DNA of 64,000 bases from Catellatospora tritici. Lineage in GTDB: Bacteria > Actinomycetota > Actinomycetes > Mycobacteriales > Micromonosporaceae. The stretch is taken from contig NZ_JAHRCY010000005.1 in NCBI RefSeq assembly GCF_019083965.1, positions 1 to 64,000 of the forward strand, read 5' to 3'. A program made the translations under genes and the position numbers. Numbering within the stretch: the stretch's first letter is position 1; each line of letters begins with the position of its first letter. The notes beneath the pieces are model-generated. The model worked only from the letters and a program-made list of their open reading frames with translations. It ran no database searches and was not told where the DNA came from. Positions 9,046-18,882 of this stretch are shown piece after piece.

Positions 9046-10029
9046 ATGCTGGAGCAGACCGTGACCTCGCCCAACGCCGCCGAGACCCCGACCGGGCGGC
9101 CGCCGCTGCGGGAACTGCTGACCGACGCGCACAGCGGTGTCCTGCTGTTCGGCATCACGCCGCCGCGCCGCAGCGCCACCCCCGACGAGGTGCGCCAGAT
9201 CGCTGCCGTCACCATGGCCCGGCTCGCCCCTCTCGACGTCGACGGCCTGGTGCTCTACGACATCGACGACGAGAGCGACCGCAACCCCGACCAGCGCCCC
9301 TTCCCGTACCTGCCGACCATGGATCCGGCCCGCTTCCAGGACGAGTACCTGACCGGCTGGGACCGACCGGTCGTGGTCTACCGCTGCGTGGGCAAGTACC
9401 CCGAGCACGAACTGCGGTCGTGGCTGGACCGGGCCGACCCGGCCCGCGTGCTGAGCGTGTTCGTGGGCGCGTCGTCGAGCCAGAAGACCATCCACACGAG
9501 CCTGCCGCAGGCCCAGGTGCTGCGCCACGAGGTCCGGCCGGAGCTGCTGCTGGGTGGGGTGGCCATCACCGAGCGGTACGTGCGCAGCGGTGACGAGCAC
9601 CTGCGCCTGGCCGCCAAGCAGGCCCGCGGCTGCGCCTTCTTCATCTCACAGGTCGTCTACGACGTCGACGCGACCAAGAGCCTGGTGTCGGACTACTTCC
9701 ACAGTTGCCGCGAGCAGGGCATCGCGCCGCGGCCGGTCCTGTTCACCCTGTCGGTGTGCGGCTCACTCAAGACGCTGGCCTTCCTGAAGTGGCTGGGCGT
9801 GGGCATCCCGCGCTGGCTGGAGAACGCGCTGACCCACGCCGCCGACCCGCTGGCGGAGTCGTACGACTACTGTGTCGCCGCGGCGCGGGAGCTCAGCGAG
9901 TTCTGTCGCCACCTGGGGATGCCGTTCGGGTTCAACGTGGAGAGCGTGTCGATCCGCAAGGTGGAGATCGAGGCGTCGGTCGCGCTCGCCGCCCAGGTGC
10001 GCGCCCTGCTGGACGGCGCCGAGCGCTGA
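9046..10029 (+). CDS. Methylenetetrahydrofolate reductase-like protein
   Basis: A 327-residue cytoplasmic protein from ATG 9046. The N-terminal part 'GVLLFGITPPRRSATPDEVRQIA' parallels the 'xFExxPP' opening of MetF-type TIM barrels. 'LDVDGLVLYDIDDES' and 'LLGGVAITERY...GDEHLRLAAKQARGCAFFISQVVYD' match barrel strands that bind FAD and folate in that family ('GCDFFITQ'-like). The C-terminal part is divergent, so I would not assign it as the housekeeping enzyme. Proteins of this type also occur as folate-linked C1 or demethylation accessories. No folate genes lie nearby. Confidence 0.65.
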   Translation: MLEQTVTSPNAAETPTGRPPLRELLTDAHSGVLLFGITPPRRSATPDEVRQIAAVTMARLAPLDVDGLVLYDIDDESDRNPDQRPFPYLPTMDPARFQDEYLTGWDRPVVVYRCVGKYPEHELRSWLDRADPARVLSVFVGASSSQKTIHTSLPQAQVLRHEVRPELLLGGVAITERYVRSGDEHLRLAAKQARGCAFFISQVVYDVDATKSLVSDYFHSCREQGIAPRPVLFTLSVCGSLKTLAFLKWLGVGIPRWLENALTHAADPLAESYDYCVAAARELSEFCRHLGMPFGFNVESVSIRKVEIEASVALAAQVRALLDGAER

Positions 10030-10129
10030 CCGCTCGCTGGGTCGATCGGCGCGGTTATTCATGGTCTTCACTGGAGGGTGAGGCTGCCCATAGACTGGCG
10101 GCGATTTCTCACACCCCCTGGGAGCCCCC

Positions 10130-11692
10130 ATGTTCCGACGAATCGCCACCACCGTGGGCGCACTCGTGCTCGGCGCGGCCGCCATCGCGGTCCCCGCCGT
10201 CCCCGCGACCGCCGTCACCCTCCAGGCGGCCAGCCTCAACGCGACGATCGCGTTGAACAACTGTTCAGCCTCGCTCGTACGTTTCCCCAGCTCCGTCAGC
10301 ACCGACCGGGCCATGATGCTGACCAACGGCCACTGCTATGAGGGCGGCATGCCCGGCGCCGGGGACGTGCTGCAGAACCGCAGCAGCACCCGGTCCGGCA
10401 CCCTGCTCAACGCCTCCGGCACCGGCCTCGGCACCGTCCGCGCCGACCAGCTGATCTACGCGACGATGACCGACACCGACGTCGCCCTGTACCGCCTCAA
10501 CACCACGTTCGCCTCGATCCAGAGCAGCTACGGCGTGACCGCGCTGACGATCTCGGCCACCCGCCCGGCCAGCGGCAGCAGCATGTTCATCCCGTCCAGC
10601 TACTGGAAGCAGATCTGGAACTGCACCATCAGCGCGTTCGTGCCCACCCTGCGCGAGGGCGTGTGGACCTGGCACGACTCGATCAAGTACAACTCCGGCT
10701 GCCAGACCACCCACGGCACCTCCGGCTCGCCGATCGTCGACCTGGCCACCAACAACGTCGTCGGCATCAACAACACCGGCAACGACGACGGCCAGTCCTG
10801 CACGCTGAACAACCCGTGCGAGGTCGACGCCAACGGCACCACCCACGTCTACCAGGGCCAGAGCTACGGCCAGCAGACGTACTGGTTCACCACCTGCCTC
10901 AACGCCTCGCGCGCGATCGACCTGACCGTGTCGGGCTGCCTGCTGCCCAAGCCGCCGGGCACCGGCAACACGGTGACGGTCACCAACCCGGGCAACCAGT
11001 CCTCGGTCGTCGGCACCGCGGTGAACCTGCAGATCACCGCCAGCTCCTCCGGCAGCGGCCAGACGCTGACCTACAGCGCCACCGGGCTGCCCGCGGGCCT
11101 GACCATCAACGCGAGCACCGGAAAGATCACCGGTACGCCCACCACCGCGCAGACCACCACCGTCACCGTGACGGCCAAGGACACCACCAACGCCACCGGC
11201 ACGGCGTCCTTCAGCTGGACCGTCAGCTCGTCGGGCGGCACCTGCTCCGGGCAGTTGTTCGGCAACCCGGGCTTCGAGACCGGCACGTCCCCGTGGACCC
11301 AGAGCAGCGGCGTGATCGACAACAGCTCGGGTCAGGCGGCGCACGGCGGGTCGTACAAGGCCTGGCTGAACGGGTACGGCAGCACCCACACCGACACGCT
11401 GTCGCAGTCGGTGACGATCCCGGCCGGGTGCCGCGCAACGCTGACGTACTGGCTGCACATCGACACCGCCGAGACGACCACCACGGTCGCCTACGACAAG
11501 CTGACCGTCGCCGCGGGCTCGACCACAATCGCCAGCTACTCGAACCTGAACAAGAACACCGGGTACGCGCTGCGCACCATCGACGTCTCCGCGTACGCGG
11601 GGCAGACGGTGGTCATCAAGTTCACCGGCGTCGAGGACGCGTCCCTGCAGACCTCCTTCGTCATCGACGACACCGCGCTGACCCTGTCGTAG
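10130..11692 (+). CDS. Secreted trypsin-like serine protease with Ig-like and C-terminal binding domains
   Basis: 520 residues with a Sec signal (about 1-28). The catalytic triad is visible: His68 in TNGHC, Asp117 in TDTDVAL and Ser198 in HGTSGSP. Cysteines flank the catalytic sites. The protease domain ends near 275. It is followed by a putative Ig domain ('VTVTNPGNQSS... LPAGLTINASTGKITGTPT'), a classic cadherin-like motif, and a C-terminal domain ('[20 protein letters not shown]...FVIDDTALTLS') nearly the same as that of the M28 peptidase at 5959. It is probably an extracellular endoprotease anchored to a common surface or substrate. A terminator hairpin follows. Confidence 0.92.
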   Translation: MFRRIATTVGALVLGAAAIAVPAVPATAVTLQAASLNATIALNNCSASLVRFPSSVSTDRAMMLTNGHCYEGGMPGAGDVLQNRSSTRSGTLLNASGTGLGTVRADQLIYATMTDTDVALYRLNTTFASIQSSYGVTALTISATRPASGSSMFIPSSYWKQIWNCTISAFVPTLREGVWTWHDSIKYNSGCQTTHGTSGSPIVDLATNNVVGINNTGNDDGQSCTLNNPCEVDANGTTHVYQGQSYGQQTYWFTTCLNASRAIDLTVSGCLLPKPPGTGNTVTVTNPGNQSSVVGTAVNLQITASSSGSGQTLTYSATGLPAGLTINASTGKITGTPTTAQTTTVTVTAKDTTNATGTASFSWTVSSSGGTCSGQLFGNPGFETGTSPWTQSSGVIDNSSGQAAHGGSYKAWLNGYGSTHTDTLSQSVTIPAGCRATLTYWLHIDTAETTTTVAYDKLTVAAGSTTIASYSNLNKNTGYALRTIDVSAYAGQTVVIKFTGVEDASLQTSFVIDDTALTLS

Positions 11693-11705
11693 CGGCACCG
11701 CGTGG

Positions 11706-11736
11706 CTCGGCCCGCCGTTGGGTACGGCGGGCCGAG
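11706..11736 (+). terminator. Intrinsic terminator hairpin
   Basis: A perfect 12-bp stem (11706-11717 with 11725-11736) with a 7-nt loop lies 14 nt past the protease stop. The remaining 250 nt up to the Rhs gene show no gene and presumably hold its promoter. Confidence 0.75.
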
Positions 11737-11985
11737 TCACGCGCCGCGGCAGTGAGGTCGGTGCGTGTCGGATCGTCACGACCGCGTCACCAAACACGAT
11801 CCCCGGTTTCCAGTGCTTCGTCGATGGTGGACACGTTTGTCCGCCGGTTCGACCGCTAGGCCGCCCCAGGCGAACCAAACAATCATGAGCATCACGTCGA
11901 TAACGATTCTTCGTCGCGGGACAACGGGATGGTCGAACTCTGGGCTACCGTGCGTGCACTTGATCGCCTCGGGGGAGTGTGTGTG

Positions 11986-14900
11986 ATGGTGTCTGCTCGG
12001 CGGCGCGTGCGCCTGCGTCGGTTGCCGTTTCTGCTGGCTGTGGTTCTGACGGTGGGGTTGCTGCCGTTCGTCGGGGTGCCGGTGAGGGCTGCCGCGGCGA
12101 GTCCTGATCTGCTGGATGTGGGTGTGTCGGTGGCCGGACGGCCGCTGACTGTGGCCGACCGCGGGCCTGACCCTGACGACGCGGTCGCGAGGACGGCGCG
12201 GCTGTCCGCGCCGAAGTGGCCGCAGCCGGGTGTGGCGGTGCTGGATCTGGCCACGGCCGGGCGGCAGGCGGGCGCGCAGAGCGTCGGCGCGACCCTGGGT
12301 GTGTCGGTGTCGCCGGTCGGCGCGGAATCGGGTGCGCGGGCGTTCGCTGCCGAACGTCCCGTCGGGGCGGTGCGGGTTCAGTCCTTCGACCATGCGGCGG
12401 CCGGTGCCGTCGGCGCGGTCGGTCATGTGTTCTCGCTGACGCGTGCTGACAGCGTGCTGTCGGGCGGTCACGTGCGGGTGAGTGTCGACTACTCGCCGTA
12501 CGCGCAGGCGTTCGGCGGGTCGGTCGCGGACCGGTTGCGGCTGGTGGAGTTGCCGGCGTGTGCGGTGAAGACTCCGCAGGTGGCGAAGTGCACGGCGAAT
12601 CCGCGGCGGGTGGAGAGCGTCAACGATCTGGCGCGGGGTGTGCTGAGCGCGGTCGTGGGAGTCGGCGGTGACCAGATCGCCGCGGCACGTGCGAACCGGT
12701 CGGGGGTGCTGGCTGATGAGAGCACCGCGGTGCAGGGCTCGGGCACGGTGCTGGCGGTGATGTCCGTCGCGGAGGGTGGCTCGACCGGCTCGTACAAGGC
12801 GACGGAGTTGAAGCCGTCGGACGAGTGGCAGATAGGCCTGAGTTCGGGCGGGTTCAGCTACTCCTATCCGCTGCCGGAGCCGCCGCTGCCCTATGGCAGC
12901 CCGCTGGGTCTGTCGCTGTCCTACAGCTCCAGCGGTGTGGACGGCGTGACGGGATGGACGAACAACCAGGGTGGCTGGGCCGGTCTGGGCTGGTCGTTCA
13001 GTCCGGGCTACATCGAGCGGACCTACTACTCGTGCAAGGAGGACTACCCGTCTGACGGTGCGTTGGCGGGTGAGATGTGCTGGGAGTCGCCCGACAAGCA
13101 CGACGGCGAGACGGGCACCGACGACATCCTCTCGGCGCAGATGACGATCTCGCTCAACGGTCAGGCCACGAAGCTGGTGAAGACCACGGACGGCAAGTGG
13201 CGGACCAAGGACGACTTCGGCTGGAAGGTCGAGAACCTGGCCGGTGGGGCCGAGTCGGACGGGTACTGGTTGGTGTCGACGCCGGACGGGGCCAAGTACC
13301 GGTTCGGGTTCGTGCGCGACGCGGTGTGGAAGATGAACTTCCTGGGCGATGACCCGGGCGAGCCGTGCAACAGCGCGTTCACCGGATCGTGCCAGGATCC
13401 GTGGCGGTGGAATCTCGACCAGATCGTCGACCGCAACGAGAACCAGACGAACCTGTTCTGGACCCGCGAGGTCAACTACTACAAGCGCGCCAAGACCGGC
13501 AGCATCCTGGATTACGACCGCGGCGGCTATCTCGACCGGATCGAATACGGTCGCAATGACACCGTGGCTGGATCGATCCCTGTCGGAAAGGTCGAGTTCA
13601 CGTCGGTGAACCGGTGTGTCGAGCGCACGCTGACCGACGACGTGGTGGCCAACCCGTACCCGGCCAACGCCTGTCCGACCCAGGCGTCCTCACCGTCGTC
13701 GTATCCGGACGTGCCGGCCGATCTGCTGTGTTCGGCGACCTCGTGCGGCAACTACTCGCAGGCGTTCTTCACCTCGACGCGCCTGGACATGGTCACGTCC
13801 TACACGTGGAACCCGGTGACCAACGGCTGGGAGAACATCTCGCGGGTGCAGGCGAGGTACAAGTTCATCAACCCGCCTGGTCTGACCGGTGAGGTGCTGT
13901 TCCTGGACTACCTGCGACCGATCGGGTTGATCGGCGACGACGCCACCAAGATCGCCCTGCCGGTGGTGAACTTCGACTCGCGGACCGACCTGGACGGCCG
14001 CGTCGACTACGACGAGGACGGCCTGGGTGTCGCGGCACTGCGGATGCCGCGGCTGCTGCAGATCTACAACGGGTTCGGCGGGAAGATCGAGATCACCTAC
14101 GGCCGCAAGGACCCGTGCCCGGACGGCGGATCGAACCAGCCGGGCTACAGCACCTGGTACAACACCAAGGTCGGCAACTGGGACGTCAACACCGAGGACT
14201 GCTACAACATCTTCCACACACCGGAAGACAGCAACGATTCCGGCTTCGGGATCTTCCACAAGTATCTCGTCACGAAGGTCGTCTACAAGGACCTGGTGGG
14301 CGGCTCGCCGGATCAGGTGACCCAGTACGACTACTCGCAGTCGACCGCGACCTGGGCTCACCCGCGTTCTCCGTTCGTCGCGGACTCGGACGAGTCGTGG
14401 AGTGACTGGCGCGGCTACGGCAAGGTGCGGGTGCTGCAGGGCTCGGGCACGGACCCGTCGCAGTACACGGTCGAGACGCACACCTTCTTCCAGGGGATGT
14501 ACTACGACCGCAAGGACGACGACACCCTCAAGCAGACGATGATCAAGGACTTCGACGACCACTGGCGCGTCGACCACTATGCCGTGACCGGCCGGACGCT
14601 GCAGGTCCAGCGCTACAAGATGCTCACCTACAACTCCGATCCGACCCTTGCGACCTACGACGAGGTCGGGTCAACCCGCTACGAGTACGGGTATCCGCTG
14701 ATGGGCGACGGGCCGGGCTACAACAACTCGTACCGGACGTTCGTCACGCTGGAGAAGAACCGGGAGAAGGTCACCGGCGGAGGCTGGCGCGAGACCCAGA
14801 AGACGACGACCTACGACAACGTGTTCTGGCAGCCGGAGACGGTCACCGACCACGGCAACCTCGCCGACACCGCCGACGACACCTGCACCAACATCTACTA

Positions 14901-17900
14901 CGCCCGCAACGAAGCGCTCTACCTGCTCGACTACCCGGACACGGTCATCACCCGTGAGGGCTCGGCGTGCAACACCCAGACCCCGGGCGCGGAGATCGGG
15001 CGCACGATCACCTACTACGACGGGTCTATCGACACCGGCCCGCTGCAGTATCTCGACGACGGCAACCCCACTTGGGTCAAGACATACAGCGCCAGCAACA
15101 AGTACACCGCCACCGAGTCGGTGTACGACAACTTCGGCCGTGTCACCAGCGCGACCGACGCGGCGGGAAAGACCACCACGACGACCTACAACCCGGCGGT
15201 CAACTGGCCGGAGAACGGCATCGTCACCGCCGGCCCGATCGCCGGTCACCAGACCACCATCTTCATGTCGCGTTACCAGGGCGGTCCGTTCAAGACGATC
15301 GACGCCAACGGCAAGGTGACCGAACTGAAGGTCGACCGCCTGGGCCGCACCACCGAGGTGCTTCTGCCCGGCGAGACAGCGGGCCAGGGATCGCTGCGGT
15401 TCGCATACCAGATCACCTACGACGGCGGGATCGGCCAGCCCACCGCGCCCGCGCGCACGCAGACCGAGAAACTGGTGTCGGGTGCGGGGAACTGGGCCTC
15501 GTCGTTCACCTACCTCGACGGCCGTGGCCGCACCAGGGAAGTCCAGACGGCCAGCCCGGCCGGTGGCCGGATCGTCAGCGTCACGACCTACGACGCCCGC
15601 GGTAACGTCGCGGCGACCGGCGACCCGGTGCACAACGCCTCAGCCGCCGGATCGGGGCTGCTCAACCCGGCCCTGACGGCACTGCCCGCCTGGCACAAGA
15701 CAACCTATGACCACCTGTCGCGGCCGATCAGCGTGGCGGACTACTCCACCACCGCCAGCGCATGGCGGCAGGCCACCACCACCTACTACGGCGACCGGGT
15801 CGAGACCGTGCCTCCGGCCGGCGGCACCAGGACCATCGCGTATCTCGACGTCAACGGCAAGACCACGAAGCTGGAGCAGTACACCACCGCCACCATCCAC
15901 CAGGACACCGTCTACACCTACGACCTGCTCGGGCGTATGACCGCCATGACCGACCCGGCCGGCAACGACTGGACCTACGCCTACGACTGGGCCGGTCGCA
16001 TGACCACTGCGGTCGACCCCGACGCCGGCACCACGACCACGGCCTACGACTCGGCCGGCCGCGTCGACTACACCCAGGGCCCGCTCGGGAAGGTCTCGAA
16101 CAAGTACGACGACCTCTCCCGCGTCATCGAACGCTGGTCGGGCCCGGTCGGCACCGGCGGCACGAAGCTCGCTTCCTACCTCTACGACACCATCGCCAAG
16201 GGGCAGCTCACCTCGGCGACGCGCTACGACACCACCGGCGCGTACGTCACCGGCGTCACCGGATACAACAACCGCTACCAACCCACCGGCAACTTCGTCA
16301 CCGTCCCGGCCGGTGTGATGGACCCGGCCGTGAAGACCTACCAGACGAACCTGGGCTATGACCAGGCCGGCAACATCACCTCGATGACAGTGCCAGGGGT
16401 AGGGGCGGCCGGGACGCCGCTGGCCGAAGACGAGGTGATCACCTACGGATACGACAACCTCGGCTACCCGACGACCGTCACCTCCGACTACGGACCCAGC
16501 ACCACCACCTACGTCGCCAGCCGGACCTACTACAACTACGGGCCGCTGAACAGGGTCACGCTCGGCGCCGCAGGAGCTCAGGTGCGGTTGACGAACACCA
16601 TCAACCAGGGCACCGGACGCCTCGACGTGTCCCAGGTCGACACCGAGAGCACGACCCCGGGCACCTTCAGCGACAAGTTCACCAGCGAATACAGCTACGA
16701 CGCCATCGGCGACGTCAAAGTCATCGCCGGAAGGACCAACGGGGCACGGGACCAGGTCGAGTGCTTCAAGTACGACGCCCTACGCCGGATGACCGAGGCA
16801 TGGACCAACGCCATCTGGGACTGCGGCGCCACCAAGGTCCCAGGCGGCGCTGGCGCCGACCCCTACTGGCGCCAGTGGACCTTCGACGACTACACCGGCA
16901 ACCGTAAGACGCAGGTCGACAAGGGTGCCGCGGCGGACACCACGTGGACGTACACCTACCCGGCACCCGGTGCGGTCCGACCGCACTCCTTGACCAGCGT
17001 CGCGGCCGCAGGACCGCTTGCCGGCACCGCGAACAGGGCGTTCACCTATGACAACGCCGGCAACACGGTCAACCGCCAGACCGACGCCGGTGTCGGCCAG
17101 GTTCTGAACTGGAACCCCGAAGGACACCTGGCAACAGTCACCCAAGGTGCTACCACGACCGAGTATGTGTACGACGCCGACGGCAACCGGCTGCTCGGCA
17201 AGACGGGCGGGAAGACCACTCTCTATCTCGGTCACACCGAAATCGACCGCGACTCGGGCACCCTGGCGGCCACCCGCTACTACTCCGCAGACGGGCAGAC
17301 CATCGCGGTGCGAGACGGTGCGGGACTGCGTTGGATCGTCGGTGACCACCACGGGACCCAGCAGATTCAGATCAACTCCGTGGGCCTGGGCACCACCAGG
17401 AACAGGACCATGCCGTACGGCGAGACCCGCGGATCGCAAGGCCTGTTCGTCGGCACGAGAGGCTACGTCGGCGGCACCAAGGACTCGACAGGTCTGGTGC
17501 ACCTCGGTGCGCGCGAGTACGACGCCACACTCGGCCGATTCATCTCGGTCGACCCAGTCCTGGATCTGACCAACCCCCAGCAGGCACACGGCTACTCGTA
17601 TAGCGGAGGAAATCCCACCACCTTCAGCGATGCATCGGGTCTTCGGTTCGAGGAGGAGACTGTCGCGCAATATCAGACCCGGGTGAAGCATCATGAAGCA
17701 GGGATTGCCGCCGCGCGGAAACGAGCTGAGGAAGCGATCCGCAAGATCCGTGAGTTGAAGATCATGGGTCAGGACGTCAGCGAGCAAACGTATGAGGCCA
17801 TGAGGAGCGGCTTCGGGTATAGCGGCTCACGCAGCTTCACGGTCGGAGAAGCGATGGATCATCTGGCGTGCATGGAAGCTGGGCGGTGCGTCGGCGACCG

Positions 17901-18387
17901 GGGGCCAGAGGTATTTGTGGAGTTCGTCTGCCGATCCATGGGGGGTGGAGGTGAGTGCTCAGCACCGATTTCCGCTGTCGAGCAAGCGATTGCGGATCAG
18001 GTGGCGAGTGGGGCTGGCCCCAGCCTGCCAGTCGTGCAGGCACTGGCAAGCTTCACGGATGGAAACGATAAGACGGGAGTGGAGCAACTGTCCTCGGCTG
18101 CTGGAACTGCGCCGGCGATTGGAGCTCCCATAGCGGCGGTGGGTAACATCAGCGCCTCGTACTTAGAGGACAACGAACGGCCTCAGTTGGTCTTTACCCG
18201 TGGTGCTCAATTCTCCTCGGATGGAGATTCGATCATTGATGGAAGGGTACTCGCCACAAAAAAGGTCTGGCAGCACCACCAAGTCATCTTCCCAACTCCC
18301 ATTGCCGTGTTCGCTGTGCAGGCGCGACTCGACTTTCCGATAACCGATTTCATTGTCGGAATGCAGCAAGTCGGGTTCATTTCGTGA
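11986..18387 (+). CDS. Secreted Rhs/YD-repeat protein with toxin-like C-terminal tip
   Basis: 2,133 residues from ATG 11986 (GGGGGAG at 11971-11977; in-frame GTGs at 11977 and 11983 are alternatives). An Arg-rich start and hydrophobic stretch form a signal peptide. The N-terminal third has the SpvB/TcdB-like opening 'SGGFSYSYPLPEPPLPYGSPLGLSLSYSS' written here in part only. Then come many YD repeats ('TYDLLGRMTAMTDPAGNDWTY', 'YDSAGRVDYTQGPLGK') that build a beta-cage. The Rhs core ends with 'LGRFISVDPVLDL' and the boundary 'FSDASG' at 17623-17640. The last 248 residues (17641-18387) form a variable tip of visibly lower GC that I cannot assign to a toxin family. Such proteins deliver the tip to competing cells. 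No immunity gene is obvious downstream. Confidence 0.93.
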   Translation: MVSARRRVRLRRLPFLLAVVLTVGLLPFVGVPVRAAAASPDLLDVGVSVAGRPLTVADRGPDPDDAVARTARLSAPKWPQPGVAVLDLATAGRQAGAQSVGATLGVSVSPVGAESGARAFAAERPVGAVRVQSFDHAAAGAVGAVGHVFSLTRADSVLSGGHVRVSVDYSPYAQAFGGSVADRLRLVELPACAVKTPQVAKCTANPRRVESVNDLARGVLSAVVGVGGDQIAAARANRSGVLADESTAVQGSGTVLAVMSVAEGGSTGSYKATELKPSDEWQIGLSSGGFSYSYPLPEPPLPYGSPLGLSLSYSSSGVDGVTGWTNNQGGWAGLGWSFSPGYIERTYYSCKEDYPSDGALAGEMCWESPDKHDGETGTDDILSAQMTISLNGQATKLVKTTDGKWRTKDDFGWKVENLAGGAESDGYWLVSTPDGAKYRFGFVRDAVWKMNFLGDDPGEPCNSAFTGSCQDPWRWNLDQIVDRNENQTNLFWTREVNYYKRAKTGSILDYDRGGYLDRIEYGRNDTVAGSIPVGKVEFTSVNRCVERTLTDDVVANPYPANACPTQASSPSSYPDVPADLLCSATSCGNYSQAFFTSTRLDMVTSYTWNPVTNGWENISRVQARYKFINPPGLTGEVLFLDYLRPIGLIGDDATKIALPVVNFDSRTDLDGRVDYDEDGLGVAALRMPRLLQIYNGFGGKIEITYGRKDPCPDGGSNQPGYSTWYNTKVGNWDVNTEDCYNIFHTPEDSNDSGFGIFHKYLVTKVVYKDLVGGSPDQVTQYDYSQSTATWAHPRSPFVADSDESWSDWRGYGKVRVLQGSGTDPSQYTVETHTFFQGMYYDRKDDDTLKQTMIKDFDDHWRVDHYAVTGRTLQVQRYKMLTYNSDPTLATYDEVGSTRYEYGYPLMGDGPGYNNSYRTFVTLEKNREKVTGGGWRETQKTTTYDNVFWQPETVTDHGNLADTADDTCTNIYYARNEALYLLDYPDTVITREGSACNTQTPGAEIGRTITYYDGSIDTGPLQYLDDGNPTWVKTYSASNKYTATESVYDNFGRVTSATDAAGKTTTTTYNPAVNWPENGIVTAGPIAGHQTTIFMSRYQGGPFKTIDANGKVTELKVDRLGRTTEVLLPGETAGQGSLRFAYQITYDGGIGQPTAPARTQTEKLVSGAGNWASSFTYLDGRGRTREVQTASPAGGRIVSVTTYDARGNVAATGDPVHNASAAGSGLLNPALTALPAWHKTTYDHLSRPISVADYSTTASAWRQATTTYYGDRVETVPPAGGTRTIAYLDVNGKTTKLEQYTTATIHQDTVYTYDLLGRMTAMTDPAGNDWTYAYDWAGRMTTAVDPDAGTTTTAYDSAGRVDYTQGPLGKVSNKYDDLSRVIERWSGPVGTGGTKLASYLYDTIAKGQLTSATRYDTTGAYVTGVTGYNNRYQPTGNFVTVPAGVMDPAVKTYQTNLGYDQAGNITSMTVPGVGAAGTPLAEDEVITYGYDNLGYPTTVTSDYGPSTTTYVASRTYYNYGPLNRVTLGAAGAQVRLTNTINQGTGRLDVSQVDTESTTPGTFSDKFTSEYSYDAIGDVKVIAGRTNGARDQVECFKYDALRRMTEAWTNAIWDCGATKVPGGAGADPYWRQWTFDDYTGNRKTQVDKGAAADTTWTYTYPAPGAVRPHSLTSVAAAGPLAGTANRAFTYDNAGNTVNRQTDAGVGQVLNWNPEGHLATVTQGATTTEYVYDADGNRLLGKTGGKTTLYLGHTEIDRDSGTLAATRYYSADGQTIAVRDGAGLRWIVGDHHGTQQIQINSVGLGTTRNRTMPYGETRGSQGLFVGTRGYVGGTKDSTGLVHLGAREYDATLGRFISVDPVLDLTNPQQAHGYSYSGGNPTTFSDASGLRFEEETVAQYQTRVKHHEAGIAAARKRAEEAIRKIRELKIMGQDVSEQTYEAMRSGFGYSGSRSFTVGEAMDHLACMEAGRCVGDRGPEVFVEFVCRSMGGGGECSAPISAVEQAIADQVASGAGPSLPVVQALASFTDGNDKTGVEQLSSAAGTAPAIGAPIAAVGNISASYLEDNERPQLVFTRGAQFSSDGDSIIDGRVLATKKVWQHHQVIFPTPIAVFAVQARLDFPITDFIVGMQQVGFIS

Positions 18388-18454
18388 GTTCCCATTTTAA
18401 TGCTCCAAGGGCTGCTTGTCGCATTGAAGTGCGCCGGTCACGTTAACCGATGAC

Positions 18455-18491
18455 AGCACCACCAGCACCGGCTCCAGGTGCCGGTGGTGCT
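18455..18491 (+). terminator. Terminator-like hairpin after the Rhs gene
   Basis: A 15-bp stem with one A-C mismatch (18455-18469 with 18477-18491) and a 7-nt loop lies 67 nt past the Rhs stop. There is no T tract. Confidence 0.6.
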
Positions 18492-18822
18492 TCTGGCTGG
18501 GATTCTGCCGGATGTCGATGCCCTTGGCCCGGCTGAGGGCGAGCGCTGGTCAGCGGTGGCGGGTCAGCGGTGAGGGCCTCGGTGATCTACTTCCTGTCCA
18601 GATTTGATCATTGTGCGAAATGGTGACTAATGCCGTAGCCCGCGACCCCCTACGGCTTCCGCAAGTCGTCAATCAGTGGCTATGCACCACTGCGCGACGA
18701 CACGACGCTACCGCAGGCATCTCGACCCCCGCTAAGTTCGTTGACCGCATGGTCCAGTGGCGGAATGTCCGAACTCTGCAGCGATCGTTTCGTATCCGGC
18801 GTGCCCGTGGACCGGGACTGGC

Positions 18823-18859
18823 AGGGCCCGTGACCGGAAGTTTGCTGGTCATGGGCCCT
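18823..18859 (-). terminator. Terminator-like hairpin ending the eCIS operon
   Basis: A 13-bp stem with one G-T pair (18823-18835 with 18847-18859) and an 11-nt loop lies 23 nt past the stop of the last minus-strand gene of the injection-system operon. Confidence 0.6.
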
Positions 18860-18882
18860 GTCCTCGATGACGAACGGCCGGG

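Larger units (their letters stand above)
18388..18882. other. Gene-poor interval between the Rhs gene and the eCIS operon
   Basis: No convincing coding frame is present on either strand; the ORFs here are shadows with poor codon use. An immunity gene for the Rhs tip would be expected here, but only a 17-codon ATG frame at 18413 exists. Base composition is lower in GC than the flanks. The interval contains two hairpins, listed separately. Confidence 0.6.
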
